Assembly: GCA_944376265.1 (NCBI GenBank)
Contig: CALWCD010000005.1
Coordinates: forward strand, 1-60,662
Origin: an uncultured Clostridia bacterium
GTDB lineage: Bacteria; Bacillota; Clostridia; Oscillospirales; Acutalibacteraceae
Length of the DNA stretch: 60,662 nucleotides
Direction: 5' to 3'
The notes beneath the pieces were generated by a model. It saw only the letters and a list, made by a program, of their open reading frames with translations. It was not told the DNA's origin and searched no databases. The position numbers and the translations under genes are program-made. Below are positions 37,316-45,503 of this stretch, in pieces. Each line of letters starts with the position of its first letter. The first letter of the stretch is position 1.

Positions 37316-37993
37316 TCAGCCCCGGCGGTCGATTTTATAGCCCACGCCCCGCACCGTTTCGATGAGCGCGCCGCACTCTCCCAGCTTCTGCCGGAGGGTG
37401 CGCACGTGGACGTCCACCGTGCGGGTCTCGCCGTCAAAGTCATAGCCCCAAATCCGGGCCAGGATCTTGTCCCGGGTGAGGACCATGCCGTCGTTTTCCA
37501 GCAGGAAACAGAGCAGCTCAAACTCTTTCAGGGTGAGGGCCACCTCTTTGCCGTCCACCTTTACCAGATGGCGGGAGGTGGAAACATACAGCTTGTCCAG
37601 CGTATACTCCCGGTCCTCCGGTTCCTGGGAGCCGGCCCGGCGGAGCAGCGCCTTAATACGGGCCATCAGCTCCATCATGCCGAAAGGCTTGGGCACGTAG
37701 TCGTCGGCGCCGCTGTCCAGGCCCAGCACCTTGTCGTATTCGCTGTCCTTGGCGGTGAGCATCATCACCGGCAGTTTTTTCGTGGCGGGGTCCGCCCGGA
37801 GCTTCTTCAAAATTTGAAGCCCGTCCTCTTCCGGCAGCATAATGTCCAGAAGTACCAGACTGGGAAGGTCCTGTTCCATGGCTGCCCAGAATTCCGAGGG
37901 CCTGGAAAAGCCCGCGGCCTCAAACCCGGTGGAGTTCATGGTGTAGACCACCAGTTCCCGAATGCTGTTGTCGTCTTCCAAAAAATAGATCAT
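37316..37993 (-). CDS. phoP: Phosphate-response OmpR-type regulator
   Basis: A 225-residue response regulator. The receiver domain has the acidic pair E6/D7-D8, phosphoacceptor D50 in LVLLDIMLP, and the later KPFG lysine. The winged-helix DNA-binding domain contains TRTVDVHVRTLRQKL. It should bind the TTTACA direct repeats in front of pstS. ATG at 37993 follows GGGAAGGAC at short spacing; a TTG five codons upstream, with AAAGGA nine bases ahead, is a possible alternative. It lies between phoU and phoR. Confidence 0.92.
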   Translation of the reverse strand: MIYFLEDDNSIRELVVYTMNSTGFEAAGFSRPSEFWAAMEQDLPSLVLLDIMLPEEDGLQILKKLRADPATKKLPVMMLTAKDSEYDKVLGLDSGADDYVPKPFGMMELMARIKALLRRAGSQEPEDREYTLDKLYVSTSRHLVKVDGKEVALTLKEFELLCFLLENDGMVLTRDKILARIWGYDFDGETRTVDVHVRTLRQKLGECGALIETVRGVGYKIDRRG

Positions 37994-38039
37994 AGTCCTT
38001 CCCGGCAAGCCAGCCGGACCGTCCTTTCTCCAGATAAAA

Positions 38040-38687
38040 TCAGGCGTTGACCTTCACGCCGGTCAGGGAGTACTGCACCCATTCCGCCACGTTCACCGCG
38101 TGGTCGCCGATGCGCTCGAAGTATTTGGCCACCATCAGCAGATCGATGCAGAACTCCCCGCTCTCCCGGTTTTCGCCGATAAGCTGGATCAGTTCCGCTT
38201 TCACCTTGTTGAACAGGCCGTCCACCACCTTGTCGTACTCCATGACGCCCCGTGCCAGGGCCAGGTCCTGGCGGACGAAGGAGTCGATGGAGTCGGTGAC
38301 CATTTTGATGGTGGCCTCGGCCATCTCCTTGATGTGCACCTTGCTGAAGGAGAGGTCTCCCTTTTGCAGATAGGGCACCAGCTCGGCAATGTCCGAGGTC
38401 TGGTCGCCAATGCGCTCCAGGTCGGTGATCATCTTCAGCGCCGAGGAGATCTGCCGCAGGTCTCCCGCCACGGGCTGCTGCTGGAGCAGAAGCCGCATGC
38501 ACAGGGTCTCAATCTCCCGCTCTTTCTGGTCAATCTCCAGCTCGATGGGTTTCACCTGGGCGGCCAGGTCCATGTCGTTTTCCAGCAGGGCCTTGGCCGC
38601 GGTGGAGATGGCGTCCTCACACAGGGCGCCGGTGGTGATCAGCGCCACGTTAAGCTTTTCCAGTTGTTCGTCGAATTTTGTTCTCAT
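38040..38687 (-). CDS. phoU: Phosphate signalling regulator PhoU
   Basis: A 215-residue all-helical protein made of two PhoU repeats, each with a metal-binding E/DxxxD motif (TDLERIGDQTSDIAE near 83, YFERIGDHAVNVAEW near 185). It links the Pst transporter to the histidine kinase and prevents phosphate toxicity. It lies between pstB and phoP, with 22 bases to pstB. Confidence 0.95.
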   Translation of the reverse strand: MRTKFDEQLEKLNVALITTGALCEDAISTAAKALLENDMDLAAQVKPIELEIDQKEREIETLCMRLLLQQQPVAGDLRQISSALKMITDLERIGDQTSDIAELVPYLQKGDLSFSKVHIKEMAEATIKMVTDSIDSFVRQDLALARGVMEYDKVVDGLFNKVKAELIQLIGENRESGEFCIDLLMVAKYFERIGDHAVNVAEWVQYSLTGVKVNA

Positions 38688-38709
38688 TTCCGCAAAGCTC
38701 CTTTCCCAT

Positions 38710-39459
38710 TTAGCCGAACCGGCCGGTGATGTAGTCCTCGGTGCGCTTGTCCTTGGGCATGGAGAACACCGTTTCCGTGGGGCCAAACTCCACCAGCTCG
38801 CCCAGCAGGAAGAAGGCCGTTTTGTCGGAGATGCGGGCCGCCTGCTGCATGTTGTGGGTCACAATAACGATAGTATAGTCGGATTTCAGCTCCATTGCAA
38901 GCTCCTCGATCTTGGAGGTGGAGATGGGGTCCAGGGCGGAGGTGGGCTCGTCCATCAGCAGCACCTCCGGCTCCACCGCCAGGGCCCGGGCAATGCACAG
39001 CCGCTGCTGCTGGCCGCCGGAAAGGCCCAGGGCGCTCTTTTTCAGCCGGTCCTTCAGCTCGTCCCAAATGGCCGCCCCCCGCAGGGACTTCTCCACAATC
39101 TCGTCCAGCTTCACCTTGGAGTGGATGCCGTGGGTCCGGGGACCGTAGGCGATGTTGTCGTACACGCTCATGGGGAAGGGGTTGGGCTTTTGGAACACCA
39201 TGCCCACCCGGCGGCGCAGGTGGTTCACGTCCATATTGCCGTAAATATCCTCCCCGTCCAGCAGGATCTCCCCGGTGATTTTGCAGCCTTCCACCAGGTC
39301 GTTCATCCGGTTTAAGGATTTCAGCAGGGTGGATTTGCCGCAGCCCGAGGGGCCGATGAAAGCGGTGACTTCGTGGGGCGCAATGTTCATGTTCACTGTT
39401 TTCAGCGCTTTGAAGTCCCCATAGTACAGGTCCAGATTTTTGACCGTGATCTTATCCAT
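38710..39459 (-). CDS. pstB: Phosphate ABC transporter, ATP-binding protein
   Basis: A 249-residue ATPase that drives phosphate import with PstC/PstA. Walker [10 protein letters not shown] (36-44), Q-loop [10 protein letters not shown] (near 87), signature LSGGQQQR (near 150), Walker [12 protein letters not shown] and the H-loop VTHNMQQA are all intact. Two ATGs are possible; the one at 39459 matches PstB family starts, while 39474 would add five residues. Confidence 0.95.
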   Translation of the reverse strand: MDKITVKNLDLYYGDFKALKTVNMNIAPHEVTAFIGPSGCGKSTLLKSLNRMNDLVEGCKITGEILLDGEDIYGNMDVNHLRRRVGMVFQKPNPFPMSVYDNIAYGPRTHGIHSKVKLDEIVEKSLRGAAIWDELKDRLKKSALGLSGGQQQRLCIARALAVEPEVLLMDEPTSALDPISTSKIEELAMELKSDYTIVIVTHNMQQAARISDKTAFFLLGELVEFGPTETVFSMPKDKRTEDYITGRFG

Positions 39460-39491
39460 AGAGAAACCATCCATTTCTTAGTTCATCCCAA

Positions 39492-39524
39492 TGCCGGGCC
39501 GCATATACTTAGCTGGGCCCGGCA
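39492..39524 (-). other. Hairpin between pstA and pstB
   Basis: Perfect nine-pair stem TGCCGGGCC/GGCCCGGCA with a 15-base loop and no U-run, in an 80-base gap inside the operon. It probably tunes message stability. Confidence 0.5.
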
Positions 39525-39539
39525 GGTGGTGGGTGTTGT

Positions 39540-40454
39540 TTAGGCTTTGGTGAATTTCTTTGCCACAAAGGAGGACAGGGCGTTGATGCCGATGACCAGC
39601 ACCAGCAGCACCACTGCCGTGGCATAGGCGGCCTCCCGGCCCAGGCCCTCGTTTAAAAGGTTGTACATGTGCACCGCCAGAGTCCGGCCGGAGGACATGG
39701 GATTGACGGCCACCTGGGCCACTGTGCCGGAGGTGAACATCAGCGCGGCGGTCTCGCCCACAATGCGGCCCACCCCCAAAATGATGCCCGAGAGGATGCC
39801 GGGCATGGCCGAGGGAAGAATGATCCGGAACACGGTGCGCAGCTTGCCGGCCCCCAGGCCGAAGCTGCCTTCCCGGAAGGAGTCGGGAACGCTCATCAGG
39901 GCCTCCTCCGTGGTGCGCATTACCAGGGGGAGGATCATAATGGCCATGGTCAGGGCGCCTCCCAGCATGGAGTAGCCCCAGCCGAAGGAAATGCCGAAGA
40001 ACAGGAAGCCGAACAGGCCGTAGACGATGGAGGGGATGCCGGACAGCGTCTCTGCGGTAATCCGCACCACGCCCACCAGCTTGTTGCCCCGCTTGGCGTA
40101 CTCCACCAGGTAGATGGCGGAGAAGATGCCCACCGGCACCGCCACAAGAAGAGAGAGGAAGGTCATGATCACGGTGTTGATAAGGGCGGGGAGAAGGGAG
40201 GCGTTGTCGCTGTTGTATTCCAGGGCGAACAGAGAGGGGCGCAGGTTGGGCACGCCCATGACGATGATGTAGGCCACCAGGAACAGCAGCACCGCCACGG
40301 TGATGATGGCCGCCAAGGTGACCACCACCCGGAGAAACAGGGAGAAGGGGGAACTGCGGTACTGCTTCATGGCCTGCCGGAAAGTGGGCTTGTTGATGGC
40401 CTCTATCTGGGAAGGGGCTTTTGTCTGTTTCATGTTGTCAGTCAGGTCGCTCAT
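39540..40454 (-). CDS. pstA: Phosphate ABC transporter, permease PstA
   Basis: A 304-residue membrane permease with six helices and the EAA-like coupling loop (GAGKLRTVFRIILPSAMPG near 205). Its N-terminal 40 residues are a polar cytoplasmic tail. The start overlaps the pstC stop (ATGA). Confidence 0.95.
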   Translation of the reverse strand: MSDLTDNMKQTKAPSQIEAINKPTFRQAMKQYRSSPFSLFLRVVVTLAAIITVAVLLFLVAYIIVMGVPNLRPSLFALEYNSDNASLLPALINTVIMTFLSLLVAVPVGIFSAIYLVEYAKRGNKLVGVVRITAETLSGIPSIVYGLFGFLFFGISFGWGYSMLGGALTMAIMILPLVMRTTEEALMSVPDSFREGSFGLGAGKLRTVFRIILPSAMPGILSGIILGVGRIVGETAALMFTSGTVAQVAVNPMSSGRTLAVHMYNLLNEGLGREAAYATAVVLLVLVIGINALSSFVAKKFTKA

Positions 40455-41347
40455 GCTTTGCGCTCCTTCCGCTTGATGATGGAGAACAGCAGGTTGATGA
40501 TAAGGATGAACACGAACAGCACCACGCCGGTGGCGATGAGGGCCTCCCGGTGCAAACCGGTGGAATAGCCCATCTCCATGACGATGTTGCCTGTGAGGGT
40601 GCGCACGCCATCCAGGATGCTGCCGGGGATCTGGGGCTGGTTGCCGGCGATCATAATGACGGCCATGGTCTCGCCGATGGCTCGTCCCACCCCCAGGATG
40701 ATGCCTGCCATAATGCCGGACTTGGCGGCGGGCACCGTGACGAAAAACACGCTGCGCTCATGGCTGGCTCCCAGGGCAAGGGCACCCTCGTAGTAGCTGT
40801 CAGGCACCGCCCGAATGGAGCTTTCAGACACACTGATGATGGTGGGCAGGATCATGATGCCCAGAAGAATGGACGCGGTGAGAATGCTTTTGCCGTGGTT
40901 GTTTCCGAAAAGGTTCTGCATAATGGGCACAATCACCATCAGACCGAAAAAGCCGTACACGATGGAGGGGATACCCGCCAGCAGATTCACTGCCGGTTTC
41001 AGCAGCTTGTAAAGAGTTTTGGGACAGAACTTGGCCAGGTAGATGGCGGCCAGCAGACCCATGGGAACGCCCACGATAATGGCTCCCGCCGTCACGTAGA
41101 TGCTGCCCAGGATCATGGGGAAGATGCCGTATTGTTCAGCGTTGGGACGCCATTCGGTGCCCAAAAGAAAGTTCAGCGGGCCGATCTTTCCGATGGCGGG
41201 TAGGCCGTTGGCGAAAAGGTAGATGCAGATCAGCGCCACCGCCAGAATGGAGATGCACGCCGCGATGAGGAACACCACCTGCATCACCCGTTCCTTCAGC
41301 TGTCCGCTGTGTCGGGATTTGGTCGTTGCTTTCATAAATTTCTTCAC
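40451..41347 (-). CDS. pstC: Phosphate ABC transporter, permease PstC
   Basis: A 298-residue permease with six helices and the coupling loop GASHERSVFFVTVPAAKSG (near 195). It pairs with PstA. It lies 76 bases behind pstS, with a hairpin between that may lower expression of the membrane genes relative to the binding protein. Confidence 0.95.
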   Translation of the reverse strand: MKKFMKATTKSRHSGQLKERVMQVVFLIAACISILAVALICIYLFANGLPAIGKIGPLNFLLGTEWRPNAEQYGIFPMILGSIYVTAGAIIVGVPMGLLAAIYLAKFCPKTLYKLLKPAVNLLAGIPSIVYGFFGLMVIVPIMQNLFGNNHGKSILTASILLGIMILPTIISVSESSIRAVPDSYYEGALALGASHERSVFFVTVPAAKSGIMAGIILGVGRAIGETMAVIMIAGNQPQIPGSILDGVRTLTGNIVMEMGYSTGLHREALIATGVVLFVFILIINLLFSIIKRKERKA

Positions 41348-41360
41348 TGCCCTCCTGCGG

Positions 41361-41405
41361 AAAAGGGGCTGAACCAGACGGTATTGCCCGCCGGCAGCCC
41401 CTTTC
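41361..41405 (-). terminator. Attenuating hairpin between pstS and pstC
   Basis: On the minus strand AAGGGGCTG pairs with CAGCCCCTT across a long loop, then TTCC. Such hairpins behind a binding-protein gene usually stabilise or partly terminate the message. Confidence 0.55.
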
Positions 41406-41423
41406 TGTGTGATCGGTGGATCC

Positions 41424-42380
41424 TTAGGCCACTTCGGACCAGTCGGTGATCTCGCCGGTGTAAATCTTCTGGACCTGCTCGCTGCTGAGCCCGGTGATGG
41501 GAGACTCGTTGTTGACGATGATGGCGATGCCGTCAGTAGCGATGACGGTGTTCACCAGGCCAGCGTCCAGCTCCTCCTGCTTCAGCTCCCGGGAGGCCAT
41601 GCCGATGTCGCACACGCCGTCGATGGTGTTGGTCATGCCGGTGGTGGAGTCGGAGGTCTGGAGCTCAATGGAGGCGTCGGGGTTCAGGGTCTCATAGGCT
41701 TCCTTCAGTTTCTCCATAAGGGGAGAGACGGAGGAGGAACCGGCCACGGTCACCTTGCCTGCGGGCTTGCTGCCGGCATAGGGCTCTGCGTCGTCGTTGC
41801 CGATGTAGCCTTCCTCGCTGACCACAGCCTGGCCCTCAGCGCTCATGATGTAGTCCAGGAAGTCTTTGGCAGTCTCGTTGGTAGGCTCGCCCAGAGTGGC
41901 CACGTTGAAGGGACGGGACACAGAGTAGGAACCGTCTTTGATGGTCTCCACAGAGGGAGCCACGCCGTCGATCTCCACGCCCTTCACGGTGTCGTCCAGA
42001 GAGCCCAGGGAGATGTAGCCGATAGCGCTGGTGTTGCCAGCCACGGACTGGATCACAACTTCGGTGGAGTTGGAGATCTCGGCGGAGGTGGTGGTCATGT
42101 CGTTGCCCTCCTCGTCCTCAATGCCCAGCAGCTCCACGAAAGCGCTGCGGGTACCGGAGCCGTCCTCACGGGAGATGACGGTGATGGGGCCGGAAGCGGC
42201 GGCGCCGGTGTTCTCCTCAGAAGCCTCGGAAGAGGAGCCGCTTTCGGAAGCGCTGCTCTGAGAGGCGGAGCTGTCAGAGGAGGAACCCTCGCTGGAGGAG
42301 GAACCGCTGTCGTTGCCGCAGCCAGCCAGCATGGAAGCGCACAGGGTGAGTGCCAAAATGGCCGAAAGAACTTTTTTCAT
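41424..42380 (-). CDS. pstS: Phosphate-binding lipoprotein, circularly permuted PstS
   Basis: A 318-residue lipoprotein: signal peptide with lipobox LAGC (C21), then a Ser/Glu-rich linker (22-64). The binding domain has both PstS halves in swapped order. The ITVISREDGSGTRSAF segment (66-81, phosphate-contacting DGSGT) comes first, and the usual N-terminal half (AGSSSVSPLMEKL through QKIYTGEITDWSEV, about 209-318) comes last. In E. coli PstS the order is the reverse. All phosphate-contact segments are present, so it should work. First gene of the pst operon, under a Pho box. Confidence 0.92.
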   Translation of the reverse strand: MKKVLSAILALTLCASMLAGCGNDSGSSSSEGSSSDSSASQSSASESGSSSEASEENTGAAASGPITVISREDGSGTRSAFVELLGIEDEEGNDMTTTSAEISNSTEVVIQSVAGNTSAIGYISLGSLDDTVKGVEIDGVAPSVETIKDGSYSVSRPFNVATLGEPTNETAKDFLDYIMSAEGQAVVSEEGYIGNDDAEPYAGSKPAGKVTVAGSSSVSPLMEKLKEAYETLNPDASIELQTSDSTTGMTNTIDGVCDIGMASRELKQEELDAGLVNTVIATDGIAIIVNNESPITGLSSEQVQKIYTGEITDWSEVA

Positions 42381-42430
42381 GGTAATGACCTTCCTTTTGA
42401 TGTTACTGGTTTTTTCCTTGGTACGGCACC

Positions 42431-42486
42431 ATGATACCCGGGCTTTGTAAAGTGCGGAAGGGAGGGTGTGTAAAATCTGCGTAAAA
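42431..42486 (-). promoter_or_regulatory. Pho box and -10 of the pst operon
   Basis: On the minus strand TTTTAC occurs at two positions exactly 11 bases apart (42470-42475 and 42481-42486 on the plus strand), and CTTTAC occurs 23 bases further on (42447-42452). This is the TT(A/T)ACA direct-repeat pattern of PhoP. A TATCAT -10 follows at 42431-42436, and no good -35 is present, as expected for a PhoP-activated promoter. Confidence 0.75.
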
Positions 42487-42527
42487 TGAGAAAGCTTCGA
42501 CATTTCGGTGGAAATCCCGGCGGATGA

Positions 42528-42556
42528 TTGACAAGATATTGGGAAAAGAGTATGAT
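42528..42556 (+). promoter_or_regulatory. Strong sigma-A promoter of the mur operon
   Basis: TTGACA, 17 bases, TATGAT, with a leader of about 50 bases to murE. It lies back to back with the Pho box of pstS. Confidence 0.9.
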
Positions 42557-42615
42557 AAACCCGTGATTTTTTCCACAACAACCGGGTCTTTTTCCCGGGA
42601 AAGGAATTGCGATCT

Positions 42616-44076
42616 ATGAATTTAGCTGCATTGCTCTCCCCTTTGGGGATTACCCAGGGGTTCCAGGACTGTGAGATCACCGACATTGTGTACGATTCCC
42701 GGAAGGCCAAGCCGGGCTGCGCCTTTGTGTGCCTGCGGGGCTCCGCCTCCGACGGCCACAAGTACGCCAAGAACGCTGTGGAAGCGGGCGCGGTGGCCGT
42801 TATCGCGCTGGAGCCTGTGGAGGCCCCCGGCGCCCAGGTGGTGCTGGTGGAGGATACCCGCAAGGCCCTGGCTCTGATGAGCGCCGCTTTTTTCGGATAC
42901 CCCGCGGAAGGGGACATCTCCGTGATTGGGGTGACGGGCACCAAGGGCAAAACCACCACCGCCTATATGATCCGCTCCATTCTGGAGGCTGCCGGTCACA
43001 AGTGCGGGGTCATCGGCACCATTGGAGTGGTGATGGGAGAGGAGCTTATCCCCACGGACAACACCACCCCCATGAGCTATGATATACAAATGTATCTGCG
43101 CCGCATGGCCGACGCGGGCTGCGACTACTGCGTGATGGAGGCCTCCTCCATCGGACTGAAGGACCTGCGTGTCTATGGGTTCCCCTTTACAGTGGGTGTG
43201 TTCACCAACTTCTCCGAGGATCACATCGGCGGGGTGGAGCACAAGGACATGGAGGAATATCTGGAAAGCAAGGCGAAGCTGTTTTCCATGTGCAAAACCG
43301 GCGTGATGAACGCTGACGACCTCAGCCTGGAGGGAATCCTCCGGGGGCACACCTGTGAGGTGAAGACCTACGGCTTCGACCATCCGGCGGACCTGCGGGG
43401 GGCAGGCTGCCGCCATTTGAACCGCCCCGGTTTCCTGGGCATTGCCTTTGATGTGTCCGGGGAGGAGGAGTTCACCGCCGAGGTGGATATCCCCGGCCGG
43501 TTCAACGCTTACAACGCTCTGGCGGCCATCGGCGCCTGCCACCAGCTGGGCATCGCTCCCGACGCCATGAAGCAGGGCCTTGCCACCGTGAAGGTAAAGG
43601 GCCGGGTGGAGCCGGTGCCCGTTCCCGGCAACTACACCCTGCTGCTGGACTACGCCCACAACGCGGTGAGCATGGAGAACATCCTCACCACCCTGCGGGA
43701 GTATGAGCCCAAGCGGCTGATCTGCCTGTTTGGCGCCGGCGGCAACCGGCCCAAGGTGCGGCGCTACGAGATGGGCGAGGCCAGCGGCAGGCTGGCGGAC
43801 CTCTCTGTCATCACCGCGGACAATTCCCGGTTTGAGAACGTGCTGGACATCATCGAGGACATCAAAACCGGCATGGCGAAAACCGATGGAAAGTATATCC
43901 AGATCCCCGACCGGCGGGAGGCCATTCGCTGGTGCCTGGAAAACGCCCAGGAGGGGGATATTATCGTCCTGGCGGGCAAGGGCCACGAGGACTACCAGGA
44001 GATTGAGGGGAAGAAATATCCCTTCGATGAGCGGGTGGTCATCCGGGAGCTGCTGGAGGAGCTGGGGCAGCAGTAA
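42616..44076 (+). CDS. murE: UDP-MurNAc-dipeptide ligase
   Basis: A 486-residue Mur ligase that adds the third amino acid to the peptidoglycan stem. ATP-binding motif GTKGKTTT is at 108-115; the central and C-terminal domains are complete. The specificity loop reads DNSR (402-405) in place of DNPR; the Arg that recognises meso-diaminopimelate is kept, so mDAP is the likely substrate. ATG at 42616 has AAAGGA ten bases before it; a TTG three codons earlier overlaps that site. Confidence 0.93.
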   Translation: MNLAALLSPLGITQGFQDCEITDIVYDSRKAKPGCAFVCLRGSASDGHKYAKNAVEAGAVAVIALEPVEAPGAQVVLVEDTRKALALMSAAFFGYPAEGDISVIGVTGTKGKTTTAYMIRSILEAAGHKCGVIGTIGVVMGEELIPTDNTTPMSYDIQMYLRRMADAGCDYCVMEASSIGLKDLRVYGFPFTVGVFTNFSEDHIGGVEHKDMEEYLESKAKLFSMCKTGVMNADDLSLEGILRGHTCEVKTYGFDHPADLRGAGCRHLNRPGFLGIAFDVSGEEEFTAEVDIPGRFNAYNALAAIGACHQLGIAPDAMKQGLATVKVKGRVEPVPVPGNYTLLLDYAHNAVSMENILTTLREYEPKRLICLFGAGGNRPKVRRYEMGEASGRLADLSVITADNSRFENVLDIIEDIKTGMAKTDGKYIQIPDRREAIRWCLENAQEGDIIVLAGKGHEDYQEIEGKKYPFDERVVIRELLEELGQQ

Positions 44077-44129
44077 GACACTGTGGAACACGCTGTTTCA
44101 ATAGAATAGAGAGAAAGGAATGTGGAAAC

Positions 44130-45464
44130 ATGGACAAGAATGTCACCATGGAACAACTGGCGGCCTATGAACAGGCTTTTGACGCTGACCTGGCAAAGCA
44201 GGTTGCCATGCGGGCAGCTGCCAGCTGCGGCGTGGTAAAGGCCGCCACCAACAATGAGATCTTTCGGAAGGACCGCCATCAGTTCTCCCTTTCCCTGGAG
44301 CAGGGGAAGATTACCAACCAGAAGCAGACCGGCCGGTGCTGGATGTTCGCCGCTTTGAACACCATGCGCTTTGCCGTGATGAAGAAGCTGGACCTGGACA
44401 CCTTCGAGCTCTCTCAGAACTACACCCTGTTCTACGACAAGCTGGAGAAGTCCAACTACTTCCTGGAGAGCATTCTGGACACGCTGGAGGAGCCCACCGG
44501 CGGACGGATCATCGCCCACCTGCTGATGGCCCCCCTGAACGACGGCGGCCAGTGGGATATGTTCTGCAACCTGATGGAGAAGTACGGCGCGGTGCCCAAG
44601 GACGCCATGCCCGAAACCGTGCCCTCTTCCGCCACCCGGGAGATCACCGGCTTCCTCACCCGGAAGCTGCGGGAGTTCGCCTGCGTACTGCGCACCGGCT
44701 ACCAGAGCGGCAGATCTCTGGAGGAGCTGCGGGGCCAGAAGGACGCCATGATGCAGACCATTTACAACATGCTGTGCATCGCCCTGGGCAAGCCGCCCAA
44801 GACCTTCACCCTGGAAGTGCGCAACAAGAAGAAGGAGTTCTTCCGGGAGGAGGGCCTCACCGGCAAGGAGTTCTTCCAGAAGTACATCGGCTGGAACCTG
44901 TCCGACTACGTGAGCCTGATCAACGCCCCCACCGCCGACAAGCCCTACCACAAGACCTACACCGTGAAGCTGCTGGGCAACGTGGTGGAAGGCCGGCCTG
45001 TCAAGTACCTGAACCTGCCGGTGGAGGACCTGAAAAAAGCCGCCATCGCCCAGATGCAGGACGGCCAGCCTGTGTGGTTCGGCTGCGATGTGGGCAAGTG
45101 CTCCCTGCGGGAGGGAGGCGTGATGGACCTGGACGCCATCAAGGCGGAGGATCTGTTCGGGACCACCTTCGGCATGGATAAGGCCCAGAGGCTGGATTAC
45201 GGCGAGAGCCTGATGACCCATGCCATGGTGTTCCAAGGGGTGGACCTGGACGAAAACGGCCGGCCTCTTCGCTGGAGAGTGGAGAACAGCTGGGGCAAGG
45301 ACGCGGGCCAGGACGGCTACTACGTGATGAGCGACGACTGGTTCACGGAGTACACCTACCAGGTAGTGGTGAACAAAAAGTACCTGACCCAGGAGCAGGT
45401 GGAAGAGCTGGCTCAGGAGCCCATCCAGCTGGAGCCCTGGGATCCCATGGGGTCTCTTGCCTGA
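44130..45464 (+). CDS. pepC: C1B cysteine aminopeptidase (PepC/bleomycin hydrolase type)
   Basis: A 444-residue cytoplasmic papain-fold aminopeptidase. The catalytic triad is C70 in TGRCWMF, H364 in THAMVF and N386 in VENSWG. Family members are hexameric rings that remove N-terminal residues from peptides. The gene sits between murE and murF on the same strand, 53 bases behind murE and 39 before murF, so it is probably in their operon. AGAGAAAGGAATG precedes the ATG. Confidence 0.92.
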   Translation: MDKNVTMEQLAAYEQAFDADLAKQVAMRAAASCGVVKAATNNEIFRKDRHQFSLSLEQGKITNQKQTGRCWMFAALNTMRFAVMKKLDLDTFELSQNYTLFYDKLEKSNYFLESILDTLEEPTGGRIIAHLLMAPLNDGGQWDMFCNLMEKYGAVPKDAMPETVPSSATREITGFLTRKLREFACVLRTGYQSGRSLEELRGQKDAMMQTIYNMLCIALGKPPKTFTLEVRNKKKEFFREEGLTGKEFFQKYIGWNLSDYVSLINAPTADKPYHKTYTVKLLGNVVEGRPVKYLNLPVEDLKKAAIAQMQDGQPVWFGCDVGKCSLREGGVMDLDAIKAEDLFGTTFGMDKAQRLDYGESLMTHAMVFQGVDLDENGRPLRWRVENSWGKDAGQDGYYVMSDDWFTEYTYQVVVNKKYLTQEQVEELAQEPIQLEPWDPMGSLA

Positions 45465-45503
45465 GGAGACTGCCAGACTAACGAAATCGCCGTGAGGTGA
45501 CTT

